Source: Anas platyrhynchos (lineage: Eukaryota > Chordata > Aves > Anseriformes > Anatidae). From it: 64,000 nt of DNA. The stretch spans positions 31,679,001-31,743,000 of the forward strand of contig NC_092589.1 in NCBI RefSeq assembly GCF_047663525.1, written 5' to 3'. The notes beneath the pieces were generated by a model. That model was not told where the DNA came from, ran no database searches, and was given only the letters and a program-made list of their open reading frames with translations. This document shows, piece after piece, positions 13,610 to 25,542 of this stretch. Numbering within the stretch: the stretch's first letter is position 1; every line of letters starts with the position of its first letter. The position numbers and the translations under genes are program-made.

Positions 13610-14320
13610 CTCCTCAGCCGCACCCCGCTGCGCTTCCACTCCCCCCACCCCCGAGGGGGCCACCACGGCACCGAACGCCCCTCGCCCCCTCAGCCCGCGC
13701 GGGTTGGGTACCGGCCCTAACGGCCGCCCAGCGGGCGGGGCGGGGGCGGCGCCAGGCGGTGCCGGCCGCTGCCAGGCGCGGAGCGGCCCCGCAGAGCGGC
13801 GGCTGGGGCTGGGGCTCGGGCGCTGCCCTCGACATGGCGGCGGGCGGCAGCAGCGGCGGGGCGGGGGAGCAGCGTCCGTACGAGCTGGTGGTGTTCGGCG
13901 CCAGCGGCTTCACCGGGCAGTTCGTGGTGGAGGAGGTGGCGCGGGCGGCCAGCAGCGGGGAGCTGCGCGGCGCCCTGCGCTGGGCCGTGGCCGGGCGGAG
14001 CCGCACCAAGCTGCAGGAGGTGCTGGAGCAGGCGGCCGAGAGGCTGGGTACGCGCCGCGGCTTGGGGCCGGGGGCTGGGGGCGGGCGGCGGCGGCTCCTC
14101 CGCTGGGAGCAGCCGAGGGGCTCGGGGGGGGTCCCGGGGCCGCGGTGCCGGCGGTGACGGCCTCTCCGGTGCGCAGGGAAGGCGGCGCTGGGGCCGGAGG
14201 TCGGCGTGCTGCTGTGCGATGTGGGCGACCCGGGCTCGCTGGCCGCCATGGCGAGGCAGACGCGGCTGGTGCTCAACTGCGTGGGCCCGGTGAGTGCTCC
14301 CCCGCCGCGTCTCCTCGCCC
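13610..14320. promoter_or_regulatory. SCCPDH: CpG island with SCCPDH promoter and first exons
   Basis: A sharp rise in G+C and CpG density covers the last ~220 bases before the SCCPDH start codon, exon 1, intron 1 and exon 2, inside otherwise AT-rich flank. GC-box-like G runs occur at about 13733-13750. There is no TATA box at a convincing distance, and no ATG in the roughly 270 bases before the chosen start. This is the usual promoter type for a broadly expressed gene. The exact transcription start cannot be read from sequence. Confidence 0.85.
13834..14047 (+). CDS. SCCPDH: SCCPDH exon 1 (start and nucleotide-binding loop)
   Basis: The exon encodes residues 1-71 plus one base of the next codon. 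A Gly/Ser/Ala-rich leader of about 12 residues is followed by a beta strand (YELVVFGASG), the glycine-rich loop, and helices rich in Ala and Glu. The open frame continues upstream only to a GTG at 13759, so 13834 is the first in-frame ATG. The donor is GTACGC. Confidence 0.95.
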
Positions 14321-17300
14321 CTTTTTTTAAAAAGGTTTGGAAGAGAAACCCCGCGGAGCTCTGTGCCGAGGCCCTGGCCGACGATGGTTCGGGCTCGTTG
14401 AGAGCAGATCAAAGTACGCGAGCTGGAAGTTAGATAATGGCAGGGCCTGCGGAGTTAGTTAAGCAGAGAATATGCAGGTAGTGCAAATGCAAAAAGCATA
14501 CATTGAGATAAGAAGATATTAAACCAGCTTTGGCGATCTTATCTCTGGAGAGAGGTACGGTGGAGTGGTTTGTGCAGCAATCTCCTTTATCAGTGATGAA
14601 GTTTGCTCTGCTGCGCCGGCCCTAACCTCCCCCCAGAAGGCAAGACTATTGCATTTGCCCCACTTCGAAAAATCAATAGCTATTAAGCGCTTCCTTATCT
14701 GGTAGATACACAGTAGATGAAGCAGGTTGGGTGAGTTGTGTGGGGGGGTTATTTTGTTACGTGTGCTGTTTGTTTCCTTCTACAGTATAGATTTTTTGGA
14801 GAGCCCGTCGTGAAAGCTTGTGTTGAAAACGGTGCGAGCTGCATTGACATCAGTGGAGAGCCCCAGGTACGTGACATCTGAAAAATGCTACCTTACCTTA
14901 AGGCTCTCTTAAAGTATTTGGTTAGGAAGTTTTATGTTTCTGCTAGCGTTTTTGAACGTGCAGACAAGTTCTGCCTCCTGATGTGCAGTTTGAAGATGCA
15001 TTAACTTTAGGATGTGTCAACGTGTAGTATTTGTATAGTTTTCTCACTCTTAGACAAGAGCCCCCCAGGTTCTTTCTGGAAATCCAACATTTTTAAATTC
15101 TCTTTATGTCTCAGTTGTGATTCCAGGTAGGAATTTTGGATAGATCACTTTTTCTTTTTTTTTTTTTTTTTTCCCCAACTGCTGTGACATTTTCATACCA
15201 TAAAAGACAAATGATGCACATCTGTCTTAAAGATGTATATAAATAATTTATATAATAAATATAATGTATATAATGATATAAATATAACTAATTTGAAGTA
15301 TGTAGGCTGCTGTGATTTGAGAATAAAGCACTGATGGTCAATACTGGATATTGTCAAATATGGTATCTGCCTAAAATATCTGTTCTGATTGTGTTTTAGT
15401 TTCTGGAAGGAATGTACCTGAAATACAATGAAAAAGCCGCTGAGAAGGGAGTGTATGTCATTGGAAGCTGTGGCTTTGACTCTATACCAGCTGATATGGG
15501 AGTACTGTACACCAGAGACAAGTTGAAAGGTGACTTTCTTAACATGACTTTATGCTGAAAAAGACACACAGATTATGCTTTTCATCTGGTTTCCTAAAAC
15601 AAATGCTTGTGGCAAGCTTTCTTCAATTTGTCTTTTTGTCTGCCTTTACCAGCTAACTAATTTCAACCAAATCTGGTAGACAGATGCAAAAGAAAATCTA
15701 AATCACGTTCCATTAGATTCAAGCAAATTGGTGTTCAGATAGAGGTGAGATTCAAGGTGATGCTGCTCACTGAGAGGTTTGTTTGTTGCAAGTGGACTGC
15801 TCAGCCAGTGTGTGGGCATCCGTGGGCAAGCTGCAGCATACTTCTCTTGTGCAGTGAGAGTATTGTACGGAAGAGACAGTGGGGACAGGATGGCTGTAGG
15901 GAAGGGACTGCAAATCAGTGGATGATCAGGTTTCATAGGTTTTGTTTCTCCACCTCCAGTACTGAGCAGCTGTTGTACAGACAGTAGTGTCTTACAGTGC
16001 CTTTTATGTCAAGAGCAGCTGGGCAGTAACTCAGAGAATATATAAATATAAATAAATATATAAATATTTGAGAAAAGATGTAAAATGATTTAATTCTCTG
16101 CAAGGAGTTCTTGATCCTAATCCCACACGAGGGTACTTTGTTCATCAATTCTGACTTTGTAACTGGAAGGGCCAGTAAGAGAATCCAAATGTTTTGCCTC
16201 TAATATTCTATTAAAATTGCTATTACATGCTTGATATTGGAACATGTCATCAACTTTCAGTTTAATAAAACTAAATCTATAAAAGGATCTGATTAGAGAG
16301 AGAGAAGGAGAGGCATGAAAATGAGTATCTGGTTGTTCATAAGCTTATAATTTGATGTCAGATACTTGTTTTGAATAAAGATGTCTTTTATCTCTTCCTA
16401 TTTTGACTTTCTGGTATTATCACCTGTCTATCCAGTTGCTCATTATGTTTAAATCTGCCCTTACAGGAACAGTTTATAAGCTCAGAAGGAACTGAGCAAA
16501 GTAAAACAAAGCGGAATTTGGAGTTGTTTTCTTTTGCTGTTCACCACAACTAAGCAAACTTTGTTTTAGAATATGTTGAGTGTTTCTGCTCTTTTTTTTT
16601 AATTTATTTTTTTTTTTTTGTAATAAGAGCTACCAAGCTCTCTTAATTCATCTATGTTTCACAGCCGATGTTGTCCTTTATCTCAAAACTTTAGGGAAAT
16701 CTAAATATGGCTTTTAATATTCTTTTTCTCTTTTGATTTATTATTTACATGATCTTATTAACTAGATAGAACAACTGTAGCATTTAATGACTCAAGATAA
16801 GTTTAATGACCGTTACTGAAGTACTTTGTGTATGAAATTATTACTTGCTAACAAAAAAAGCTCCAGATCTTAATCTTAGTTTACTTTGAGATAAAGATGT
16901 GTCTCTGTCCTGTCCGCTAGCGATGTCAGTAATCTGCCATTTGAGGCTGCCAGAGTGTCCTCTGGCTATGTGAACTAACCTGAGTATATATCCCAAGTAA
17001 TTAATGTTTTCTCCTCTTTTCAAGGTACCTTAACTGCTGTCGAAAGTTTCCTGAATGTGAAATCTGGACCTGAGGTTAGTTGCTTTATACCATCATGGGA
17101 ACTTGTGATGACATCAGCGTAGCCAGTTTGAGTAACTGTTGTTACGTTAATGCGGAACAAGCTGTGCCAGTTCCTTCACAATGAGTCTGTATTCTTTAGA
17201 AGCTAATATATATTATATAATATAATATTTTATTCTTTAGAAGCTAATTAAAAAGTACGCTAAGGATACTTACCCTTTTGTAAGGTTTGCTTGCATGGGC

Positions 17301-20300
17301 TGACAGAAAATTTGTTGTATTAAGCAGTTTCAAGAAATATTTAGGTTTTGCAGTTGATTTGCACAGAGATGTGGTAAGCACTCGTACACAAACTGTAGTG
17401 GATATGTAAGCGTGTTGCCAGTAATCCTAATATTTTGGCTATATTTTTGTTGCTATTCATTGGGGTTGTTTTGAGATACTTGATAGTGCATGTAATCAAA
17501 ATACCTTTGTGTAATAATTTTGTAATGTAATAATTCCGAAGTCATCGTTAAAATAATATTTAAAGCCTTAACTGCATTAATTATTGTTTCATGGTATTTT
17601 ACCAGGGTGCTTGTATACATGATGGGACTTGGAAGTCTGCTGTTTATGGCCTCGCAGATCAAGACAACCTGAAGAAGCTTCGAAAAAAGATAGGATATGC
17701 CCCTGTTCCTGTAGTTGGTGCAAAACTTAAGAGAAGGTATAAAAAGCTTAAAATGTGAAACAAGCTGTTTTCTAACAGTTCCAGGATTTATTTTTATAGA
17801 ATGTTAGCATATTATTAAATGCTAAAAATATGCATTTAAGACTTCAGGAAAATCTACACATACACACACTTGTCTGGTAAAATTGAAGATATGTTCATAC
17901 TTCACTGAAAAATAACGTTAGCATTTACCATGTCTCTCAGTTAGTGTGTTCTAAAAGACTTAGTGGCACGGCAAACTTTTATTTCAGAAGTGATGAATGT
18001 AGAATGGAAAAAACAAATATTAGAATATTATTTTGATTATCATATTTATCCTGACCATAGTTCATGGAATTTCAAGTTGAGCCAAGGATAAATTTGAATC
18101 ATTGAATTAGTTTCAGTGAAAAGAGATAATGTCATAAAAATGCTTGAAAGAAAGACAGTATTGATAGCACTGCTATGATCGATTTCTTTGTTTGCATGAA
18201 GTTTTGAATGTGGTTTTTTTTGTGAATGTTTTTTCCATTTGCAGAGGATTTGTATTCTACAGTCAGGAATTCAAACAGTATGCTATTCCATTTATGGGAT
18301 CTGATGTTTCTGTCGTGAAACGGTCTCAGCGCTATTTGCACACACAGCTGCAGGAAACACCAGTAAGTCACTGCTACTAGTGTAGTATGTCTTTATTTTA
18401 ATTTGCAGCAAATCCCTCCTATATGTAATAATAGTTCTTTATGTAGTTCTATGTTCCAGGGTTTCTGCAGTTATATAAATAATAATGAGCTTTTGCTTGT
18501 GTAAAGAAAGAGGCTTGTTCTCTTGATTATCTTTTGGAAGCTGCTTGACCTTATGTGGTCCAGGTTCTTCTGCATGCCCAGACCTGTTTCATACTGTGTG
18601 ATATCCTGCCTGATGAGCTTGCTTTCTGCTGCTAGAAAGAATAGTTCTGAGAGTCTTTTGTAGGGTTTTTATGCTGTCTGATTTCTGGGTATGTGTTTGT
18701 AAGAAATTTTTGAGTTTGGCTTTGGGTTACAGAAGTGTTTGAAAAGTGGGCTTCATGCTTTTAGGAAACTGTAAAGGTGTTTAGTTTTGTACCTGTGCAG
18801 AGGCTTTTTTGTTACATCGACAAAGATTTTAAAGGCATCATAAATGTAGTCTATGTAACAATAGACAGGTTGGTATCATGTACTAAACTTTTGTCATAGA
18901 TAAATTATATGCTGCTCATTTTTATTAGGAAACTTCTTTTATGCTTCAGTCTTTGGGGTACAGAGCGAAGGCAACATGAAGTGTGTTGGTGGTGAGAAGG
19001 ATATATAGTTCTTGTTTTCCATGGTTCCCTGAGACGAGACCAGCACTAACAGTTCATATAACAGCTGTGCAGAATCGCTGGCATCAGTTAGGGTTGAAGG
19101 AGACAGTGCTCTAAAAATATACTTGGAACTATTAATGAGAAGGTTTTGTTGTTGCTATTCCGGAATTGTAATGCAAGGCCTTGGTTTCTCTTAAATTAAA
19201 ACACAGCAAGAAGGAAAGGATTATCTTGGGAAAGAAGCCTGAAATCAAATACCAGAAAACAACTTTTAAGTTTTCCACTGTTGTTTACCATACTCTTTCC
19301 ATCTCCATTCTGTAGTTACATTGCTTTCTCATAATGAATTATAAAGTCAAGTGTTATTCAAGGAGTTGTTTAGAACTCAGCTGTTTAAAGTCTACTGCGA
19401 ATAGCTCTATGTTGTATTAAAAACTTGCATCCTGCATTTTTAAAAATGAATCTACGAGAAAACCTTGATGTAAATTCTACCACTGAAAATATGTTTTTGT
19501 CTTAGGTACAGTATGGTGCTTATGTGAATATAGGTGGTCTTAGCTCTGTTGTGAAGCTGATGATTGCGGGCATTTTATTTCTTCTTCTTGTGAAATTTAG
19601 CTTTGGAAGAAAACTTCTGACAAAAGTAAGTGTTCAAAACACAAAAGAATTAAGTGCTTGGAGGCTTTTTTACTTTACGTTAATGTGAGTTGTTTGTGTT
19701 GTTTTCCTTTTCCCTCTCATTATATAGTATCCGGAATTTTTCTCTGCTGGACGTTTCACAAAGAAAGGACCAACCCAGAAACAGGTAACTGACTGCTTTC
19801 CATTCTAGTTATTGAAGAAGTTTGTTGGGGTAATGGTAGAATAGTAAGCTGTGGTCTACCACTTAGTCTCCAAGAAATAAATAATTTTTAAATGCACACT
19901 GCGTATACCTGTGAATATTTAAGTAATGATGCCTTCTGTTATTAAGTCATTAAAAGTATGTGGAACTGATACAAGAAAAAGTGGATCATAGTTCTAGGTG
20001 TGATGTATTCACATGAATGGCTCACAACATAGATGTCAAGAGTGATGATAGATCAAGTAGCAAAAACTCAAGCCCAAACGCAATGAAAGAGTAATTGGAC
20101 TTTAGGGCTGTAACTAACTGTTCCAGTAAAGTTAAATGATTATGTAACTGGGATTGTACCTTTTTAGCAATGACTCAGAATTACTGCTTTCATGTTTAGA
20201 TGTATCACAGCATTTGGCGTAACACTTGCATTTACTACTTCTGTTTGTTTAAAGAAGTGAGTTACTGTTTTGGTGACCACGCTTCATGTCTTGTACACTA

Positions 20301-21598
20301 CAGATGGATGAAACCTCCTTCACAATGACCTTTTTTGGCGAGGGTTACAGTGAGGGGCAGAATCCAGCGAACGGCAAACCAAATGTAAAGATTTGCACTC
20401 AAGTGAAAGGACCGGGTACGTATGTTAGCAGCTAACTGCATCACATTTCCTACCCTGATACACGGTTATGGTTCCACTACCATCTACTAAACCCGCAGCC
20501 TTTACAGACTATTATCTTACGTACCAGCATGCATTGTAACCTGCTTTTTGAACAGTTTTGGAGACAGCAAGAATGTACATTCAGAAGGGAGTTAATGAAC
20601 TGTTGCTACTTTAAATAACAATATATGTAGCCAGATACTGACAGCATCACATCAAAAAGTCTTTTAAGCACAGATAAGCAAAGCTCTTGCTATAGTGAAG
20701 AGCTTGTTGTCACTTAGCGGTGATAACTCACAGTTGTTGTGTGGTTATAGGCTTATATTTGAGGCAGATCTCTGTTCACCTTAGTTCTTAAGGACTTTTA
20801 TCTATTTAGGATGATAACTGCTTCAAAAAAAAAAAAGTGGAGATAGCTTTTTGTTTGATTATTCTTCAGTATGACGTAAAAAAGATTAAAATTAGAAATG
20901 GGAATTTTGTGTTTCAACACCCTGTATGTTTGGTTTTCATCAGAACCAGGCTATGTTGCAACTCCAATTGCAATGGTTCAAGCAGCCTTAGCTCTTCTGG
21001 AAGATACAGCTTACCTGCCTAAACAGTGAGTATTTTCCTATGCAGAACATATTGATTTCCATTACAGCTATTGTATGCATGTTTCTCTTTGAAAATACAG
21101 ATTCTCTATAACCCTGTCGATTGCACTCTTACCTCACTCAAATGGCAGTGCTATTAAACATGATCCTGGTTATGCAAGGGAGATAGTTTATCATGGTAAA
21201 GTCACTTACTCTTCATCTGCCTTTCAACTTGAAAGGATGTAATTACAGGTTTTAGTTATGTTTTTGCAGTATCCACTGCACCAGTATCTATATTTTCAGC
21301 TATGGAAAATTTCCATTGAGTTTGCTACACGCAGAAATGAGCCTCTAAATGTAACCAGCTTGCTCACATGCTCCATCTGGCACAAAGTGGCTTTTTCTTT
21401 CCTAGCCAGGGAAACATATTTTTGACTTCAGATAAAGACAGTATTTGGTCACTGTACCACTAATGTTTTTCTCTTTCAATTCTTGTTAACAGAGGTGGTG
21501 TGTATTCTCCAGGAGCTGCTTTCTCTAAAACAAAGCTGATTGAGCGCCTCAACAGTCGTGGTGTTGAGTTCTCTGTCATTAGCCAGCCTGAAGTCTGA
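13834..21598 (+). CDS. SCCPDH: Saccharopine dehydrogenase-like oxidoreductase
   Basis: Twelve coding exons: 13834-14047, 14177-14289, 14786-14866, 15400-15529, 17025-17074, 17606-17736, 18245-18362, 19506-19625, 19728-19784, 20304-20415, 20944-21025, 21493-21598. All introns are GT-AG and all phases match. The 1314 nt encode 437 residues; human SCCPDH is about 429. The start ATG has A at -3 and G at +4 and no upstream ATG. Residues 22-28 (GASGFTG) form the dinucleotide-binding loop of an N-terminal Rossmann fold. Family landmarks follow: CIDISGEPQ (exon 3), GFDSIPAD (exon 4), HDGTWKSA (exon 6), IPFMGSDVSVV (exon 7) and GGVYSPGAAFSKTKL (exon 12). Residues about 297-308 are a hydrophobic membrane-associating stretch. 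The family resembles saccharopine reductase, but the vertebrate protein is linked to lipid droplets and membranes, and lysine-pathway activity is unproven. No frameshift or missing exon is seen. Confidence 0.97.
15530..17024 (+). other. SCCPDH: SCCPDH intron 4, largest intron
   Basis: AT-rich intron with short ATAA/TATA microsatellite stretches near 16035-16065 and T runs near 16592-16620. No exon-like or repeat-family sequence was seen. Confidence 0.7.
17190..17248. repeat. 18-bp direct repeat around an AT tract
   Basis: The 18 bases at 17190-17207 (tattctttagaagctaat) recur exactly at 17231-17248, a 41-base period, separated by a pure A/T tract. This lies in SCCPDH intron 5 and looks like a replication-slippage duplication. 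Confidence 0.9.
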
Positions 21599-21646
21599 CA
21601 TCAAGACATAACTGTATGAACTAACATCTTACCTGTGTCTAATTCC

Positions 21647-21652
21647 AATAAA
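21647..21652 (+). promoter_or_regulatory. SCCPDH: SCCPDH poly(A) signal AATAAA
   Basis: Canonical hexamer 49 bases after the SCCPDH stop codon, giving a very short 3' UTR of roughly 70 bases if used. The same-strand sequence just downstream contains GT-rich bases around 21690-21705. Confidence 0.8.
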
Positions 21653-21789
21653 GTTCATTTGGCTGTAGAAGCCTGAGCATAAAAAAGTTTCATTGTGCTG
21701 TTGTTTACAGCAGAAAAAATAAGCTAAAAAGTATAATAACATATGCTATAGTGAAAAAAAAACACACAGGATACTGATTTTAATTCATG

Positions 21790-22792
21790 AATGTATTAAA
21801 TCAGTAATTTATTGGGTACTAGTTCTAGAACATTGTTTAATCTCTTTCACCTTAAGTAGGAGAACAGCAGCCTAAATTTTAAGTTACTACATAATTCAAT
21901 CTGCAATTAACCACAACCTTCTCACCGCAACTATTTGAAGCAGGCAGGCCCTGGATACCAAGTGCCTTAGCAGACAAAACCACTAGTTATTCCTCATGCC
22001 TGTTTGGGATAGGCATGGTTACCTTTTGGTGTTCTTATTTTTAAAGGCTTAGTACCCATAGTCAAATCCGAGTAGTCTTTTTTTTCTTAAGGTTTAAGGA
22101 GTAGTTTTGTCCTTTTGGTGGGTTATTATGAAGATCAGTTGACTGTACTTAAGTAGACACATAGTGTTGACTTTCAGTCTTACCAGCTTGCCTGTAGCGA
22201 GGCATACTAAAAAAGAGAAAACCCATGTTGTAATATAGAGCTAGCTGAAGACCAGTTGCCATTTCATCCTTTCAACTGAGAACAAGTCATTCTAGTATAA
22301 TACGTGCAGTACACAAAGCAGTGTCAAAAACAATGCATTTACAAAGTGACTATGTAGCAGCCTTGTCAGTATAGTAACTGTAGGAAGTTAAACTACTTCT
22401 AAACTGTTGAAACAAATGCCGTATTTGTTTGTAAATATTAAGTTACCTTTCAGGTGTCTCTGTGGTTGAATGATAATATATCTAGCAAACAATTTTTTTT
22501 TCTAATACATCTGCATTTAGTAATATAACAGCTTTTTTTCCCACTGTTACAGCTTGCTGAGATCAGAGCATTGCTACAGATGAACATAGTATTTCTGAAA
22601 AACTTCATTTCTTGTCTTAGTGTGAAACAGATTTGTAATGAGTGATTTTTAGAGGCTGATATCATAAACAAAGCTGAGGGAATGGGTATAACATTAGCTT
22701 TAAACTATGGTGTATATAAAATGCTTGTGATAGAACTTACAGACAAACTGAAAACTCACTTTGCACTTCGATGCCTTCCTTGGAGGGAATCC
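21790..22792 (-). other. KIF28: Probable KIF28 3' untranslated region
   Basis: Sequence between the KIF28 stop codon and the first good poly(A) signal on the minus strand (AATAAA at 21808-21813). It is AT-rich with no reading frame of note. Extent is inferred from the hexamer only; an upstream alternative site is possible. Confidence 0.5.
21808..21813 (-). promoter_or_regulatory. KIF28: Candidate KIF28 poly(A) signal AATAAA
   Basis: Canonical hexamer on the minus strand (TTTATT on plus), about 980 bases beyond the KIF28 stop and 155 bases from the opposing SCCPDH signal. Confidence 0.55.
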
Positions 22793-25542
22793 TCAAGATT
22801 TGCTATGTGCTGTGTATTCCCGCTTCTTCTTAACTATAAGAGCAACATCACTTTTCAGCTTGTAAATGGTTGACTCAAGTTGTTTTCCAAAATCACTTAT
22901 CATCTGTGATTGTCTCTCTGTAAAAAGACGCAGTACCTGCAAATTATCTTCCTGCTAAAACATAATAAAATAAATGAGTTGGGCTGAACAACCATGTCAT
23001 TTTTTTTACTTAAACAGCAAAGAATACCTGAAGGTCTCACGGGTTTAACTACAGCAGTAACTGAATAAAAGGGGAGGCTAGAATAAACCACAGCCTCAAA
23101 AACTAAAATTAGTGTCATAATTTTATGTTCTTTTGCCAAGGAGAATAACATGCATCACAACAGGAAGGATGTGCTTGGGAAGGCAGCTCTGCTCTTCCTC
23201 CAGGCCAGATGAATTGCACCAACATCTGAGGGCGTAAGACTGGGCACAAACCACAGCTTACTTCACAGCTACCTTTAACTAAGTGGCAATGAATTTTTCA
23301 TGTATGCACAAAAGAGATCTTGTGATTTTACAGCATCTTTTGTCCTTGAGATAACCACCAATCATCCTGCTACGGGATAACCAGAAATTAAGCAGCGGGT
23401 TTTAGAAATGTATAGCCTGTAAGCATCTCATACCTTTGTTGATAGACAGTTTAGTTCTTCAATTTCAGGAAACAAATACCAAGATCAGGAGAACTACACT
23501 TGCTTTATAATTAATGTCTCTTATTCTGAGAATTAAAACTTGGATCTGCATCCCCACAACGGTTATACTAAAAATGCATTATGGTTCTGTAGGCTAAGGA
23601 TTAGGCCAGCGTAAGAGGAAACAGTAAACAGCTACCAACTTCCATCTGCACAGGAAACATAATCAACAGTTCTTTAATACAGTTGGGCCTGAAGTATTTG
23701 TTGGGCTACTCTTAACTCGGATGCTAGAACTGCTGCACTTACAATATTAAATACGGGGCCGTGTTAGAGTTTGTTTTGTTCCCTGCTCCCAACCATACAA
23801 AGAGCAGCCTTTTCTTCAGCTGAGATAGTGGAAAGGAATTACATTAGGTTATTGATGCTTTTCTCCCTGACCTAGGCAGTAACAGTTCACAACAGCCTTA
23901 CAGCCTAGAAGGTCTTTATAAATGCTTCCTAAAGAAACAAATGTCCAAGCCTGCTTTTACATATGCAGATTTACAGTACTGAATACAGGCTGTTTCAAAT
24001 GTCTGCTAGAGGCTGGGGACAGCACTCCAACTATGAGCTGCATTTTAGGCCAAATACATAAGAAGCCAAAACGAACTGATGTTTATATGTTTCTAACTTT
24101 TTCCCTGCAGAAAAACCGTAAACACTGAAAACAGGAAAATGATAAACCAGTTGAGGAGACTTGCTTACCCTGTATAACTTAAGGTTACACAGAGTCAGAA
24201 AAAATCAAAAGTGTTCAGTGTTGCTGGCAAGAAATTGGGCTATTGAGCAGTAACAGGAAGAGCTAGAGCCCTCATGAAAAGGTCGCACCATGAAAGCCTA
24301 CATATGCCATCAAGTCTCCTTGCCAGCTTCAGTAAAAAATGGCTACGTTGCCAAGCAATCTAGAAGACTTCCTGAATACCAAGCCAACCACGTCTAAAAG
24401 CCCATTTGCATCACACTCCTGACAAATCTGACTTGTGTTCTAGAGGGTAGTTTTGTGCTGAAGAGTTACTGATTACTTAAAGTTGTCAGAGCCTGAAGTA
24501 CAACTTCTTATGTAAATTAAAAAAAAAAAAAAAAGACAAAAAGAGACATCCTGAAGAAACCGTATAAAGAAGATGATGACAAGCTAACTCCCATGAAGCA
24601 CGATGTAGACATCCAGCCAAATACCTAACAACAGGCCTGGTTAAAGTATGGCTTCCCTGATAAGCAGGCACTTCTGTAGCAACATGCCCACCTGAGTGAG
24701 GCTGCTGAACTCTAGTGTTCAAACTTGCATGTCTGACTGCACACAGTCTGCAGATCTTGGCAGTACCTCTGGTCCCATGTGAAACACTTGGAAAACTCCA
24801 TGATAAGAAACCAACTGTAGCCCAGCCATACCCATCCTGTGATTCCATGAATCTCCAGTTCTGAAACCTCCAGTTTCAGATTCCTAAAGCTAGGACAAAA
24901 TTCCTTAGAAAAGTGGCCTCTGATGCTTAAACTTGCAAAAACTTCGTAAAAAATTGTAAAAACTTTACCTACCGGTGGCCTGGACTGCTTCAGCTGGAGG
25001 AATTGCTGTCTGACCACATTCATGTTTTGATAGAAGATCTTAAGGGCCTTAGCAAATTCTGCATCGCAGCTGGTCCGATGGCTGCACATCTCTTCAGTTT
25101 CTCCCAAAGGCTGTTTCATCACCTTAATTGCCTTGGTAGGTGACTCAGCTTTCTTCTCTAAAATGCAAGAGACTTTTTTTTTTATTAATAAACTAAATAA
25201 AAATAAAAATATATCTATCTATCTTGAATTTATTGTCATTGGAAATGGCAGGCTAATTCCCTTTGTCAGAGGAGAAAAAGTCAGGGGGATATAAATTAAC
25301 TTTCTGCAGAGCCTATGTCCTAGGGCAGTACTGGTAAGGGAGAACTGTAGCAAAAGCATGAGATACTGAGAAGTTTGTGATGAGCACTGACTTTCGTGGT
25401 GTCCTGTGTCCCATTTCTTTAGTTTGTCTTTAAGAAGGACATTTTCTTCTCTTAAAGCTCTGTTGACCTCTCTCAGCAGCTCTGTCTCTTGTTCCATCTG
25501 CAGCAGCTTCCGGTACAGTTCAGGCACCTCGTTACCTGCATC
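22793..25542 (-). other. KIF28: KIF28 C-terminal coiled coil and tail, exons 21-23
   Basis: Exon 21 encodes a heptad-like helix ([20 protein letters not shown]). Exon 22 encodes [20 protein letters not shown] and ends QSRPP. Exon 23, with no ATG of its own, encodes [20 protein letters not shown], then [20 protein letters not shown] and a stop. All three joins keep phase (donors GTCAGT and GTAGGT). The exon 23 acceptor is TAGCAG, giving start 22954 or 22951. The amphipathic helices suggest oligomerisation or cargo binding. Confidence 0.85.

Noticed and set aside
13614-14412. Open frames of 208-231 codons in other frames of the CpG island
   Set aside because: They are shadows of SCCPDH exons 1-2 and the GC-rich intron. 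Only the 13834 frame continues through spliced conserved exons.
24800-24850. Possible remnant of a CR1 3' tail (wording like ccatcctgtgattccatgaa)
   Set aside because: Only about 40 bases resemble the CR1 end and the upstream sequence does not align convincingly.
24712-25122. Frame reading through the KIF28 exon 22 donor
   Set aside because: The first part is exon 22, but the extension past 24973 is AT-rich and unrelated to kinesins, while exon 23 at 22793-22951 continues the protein in phase.
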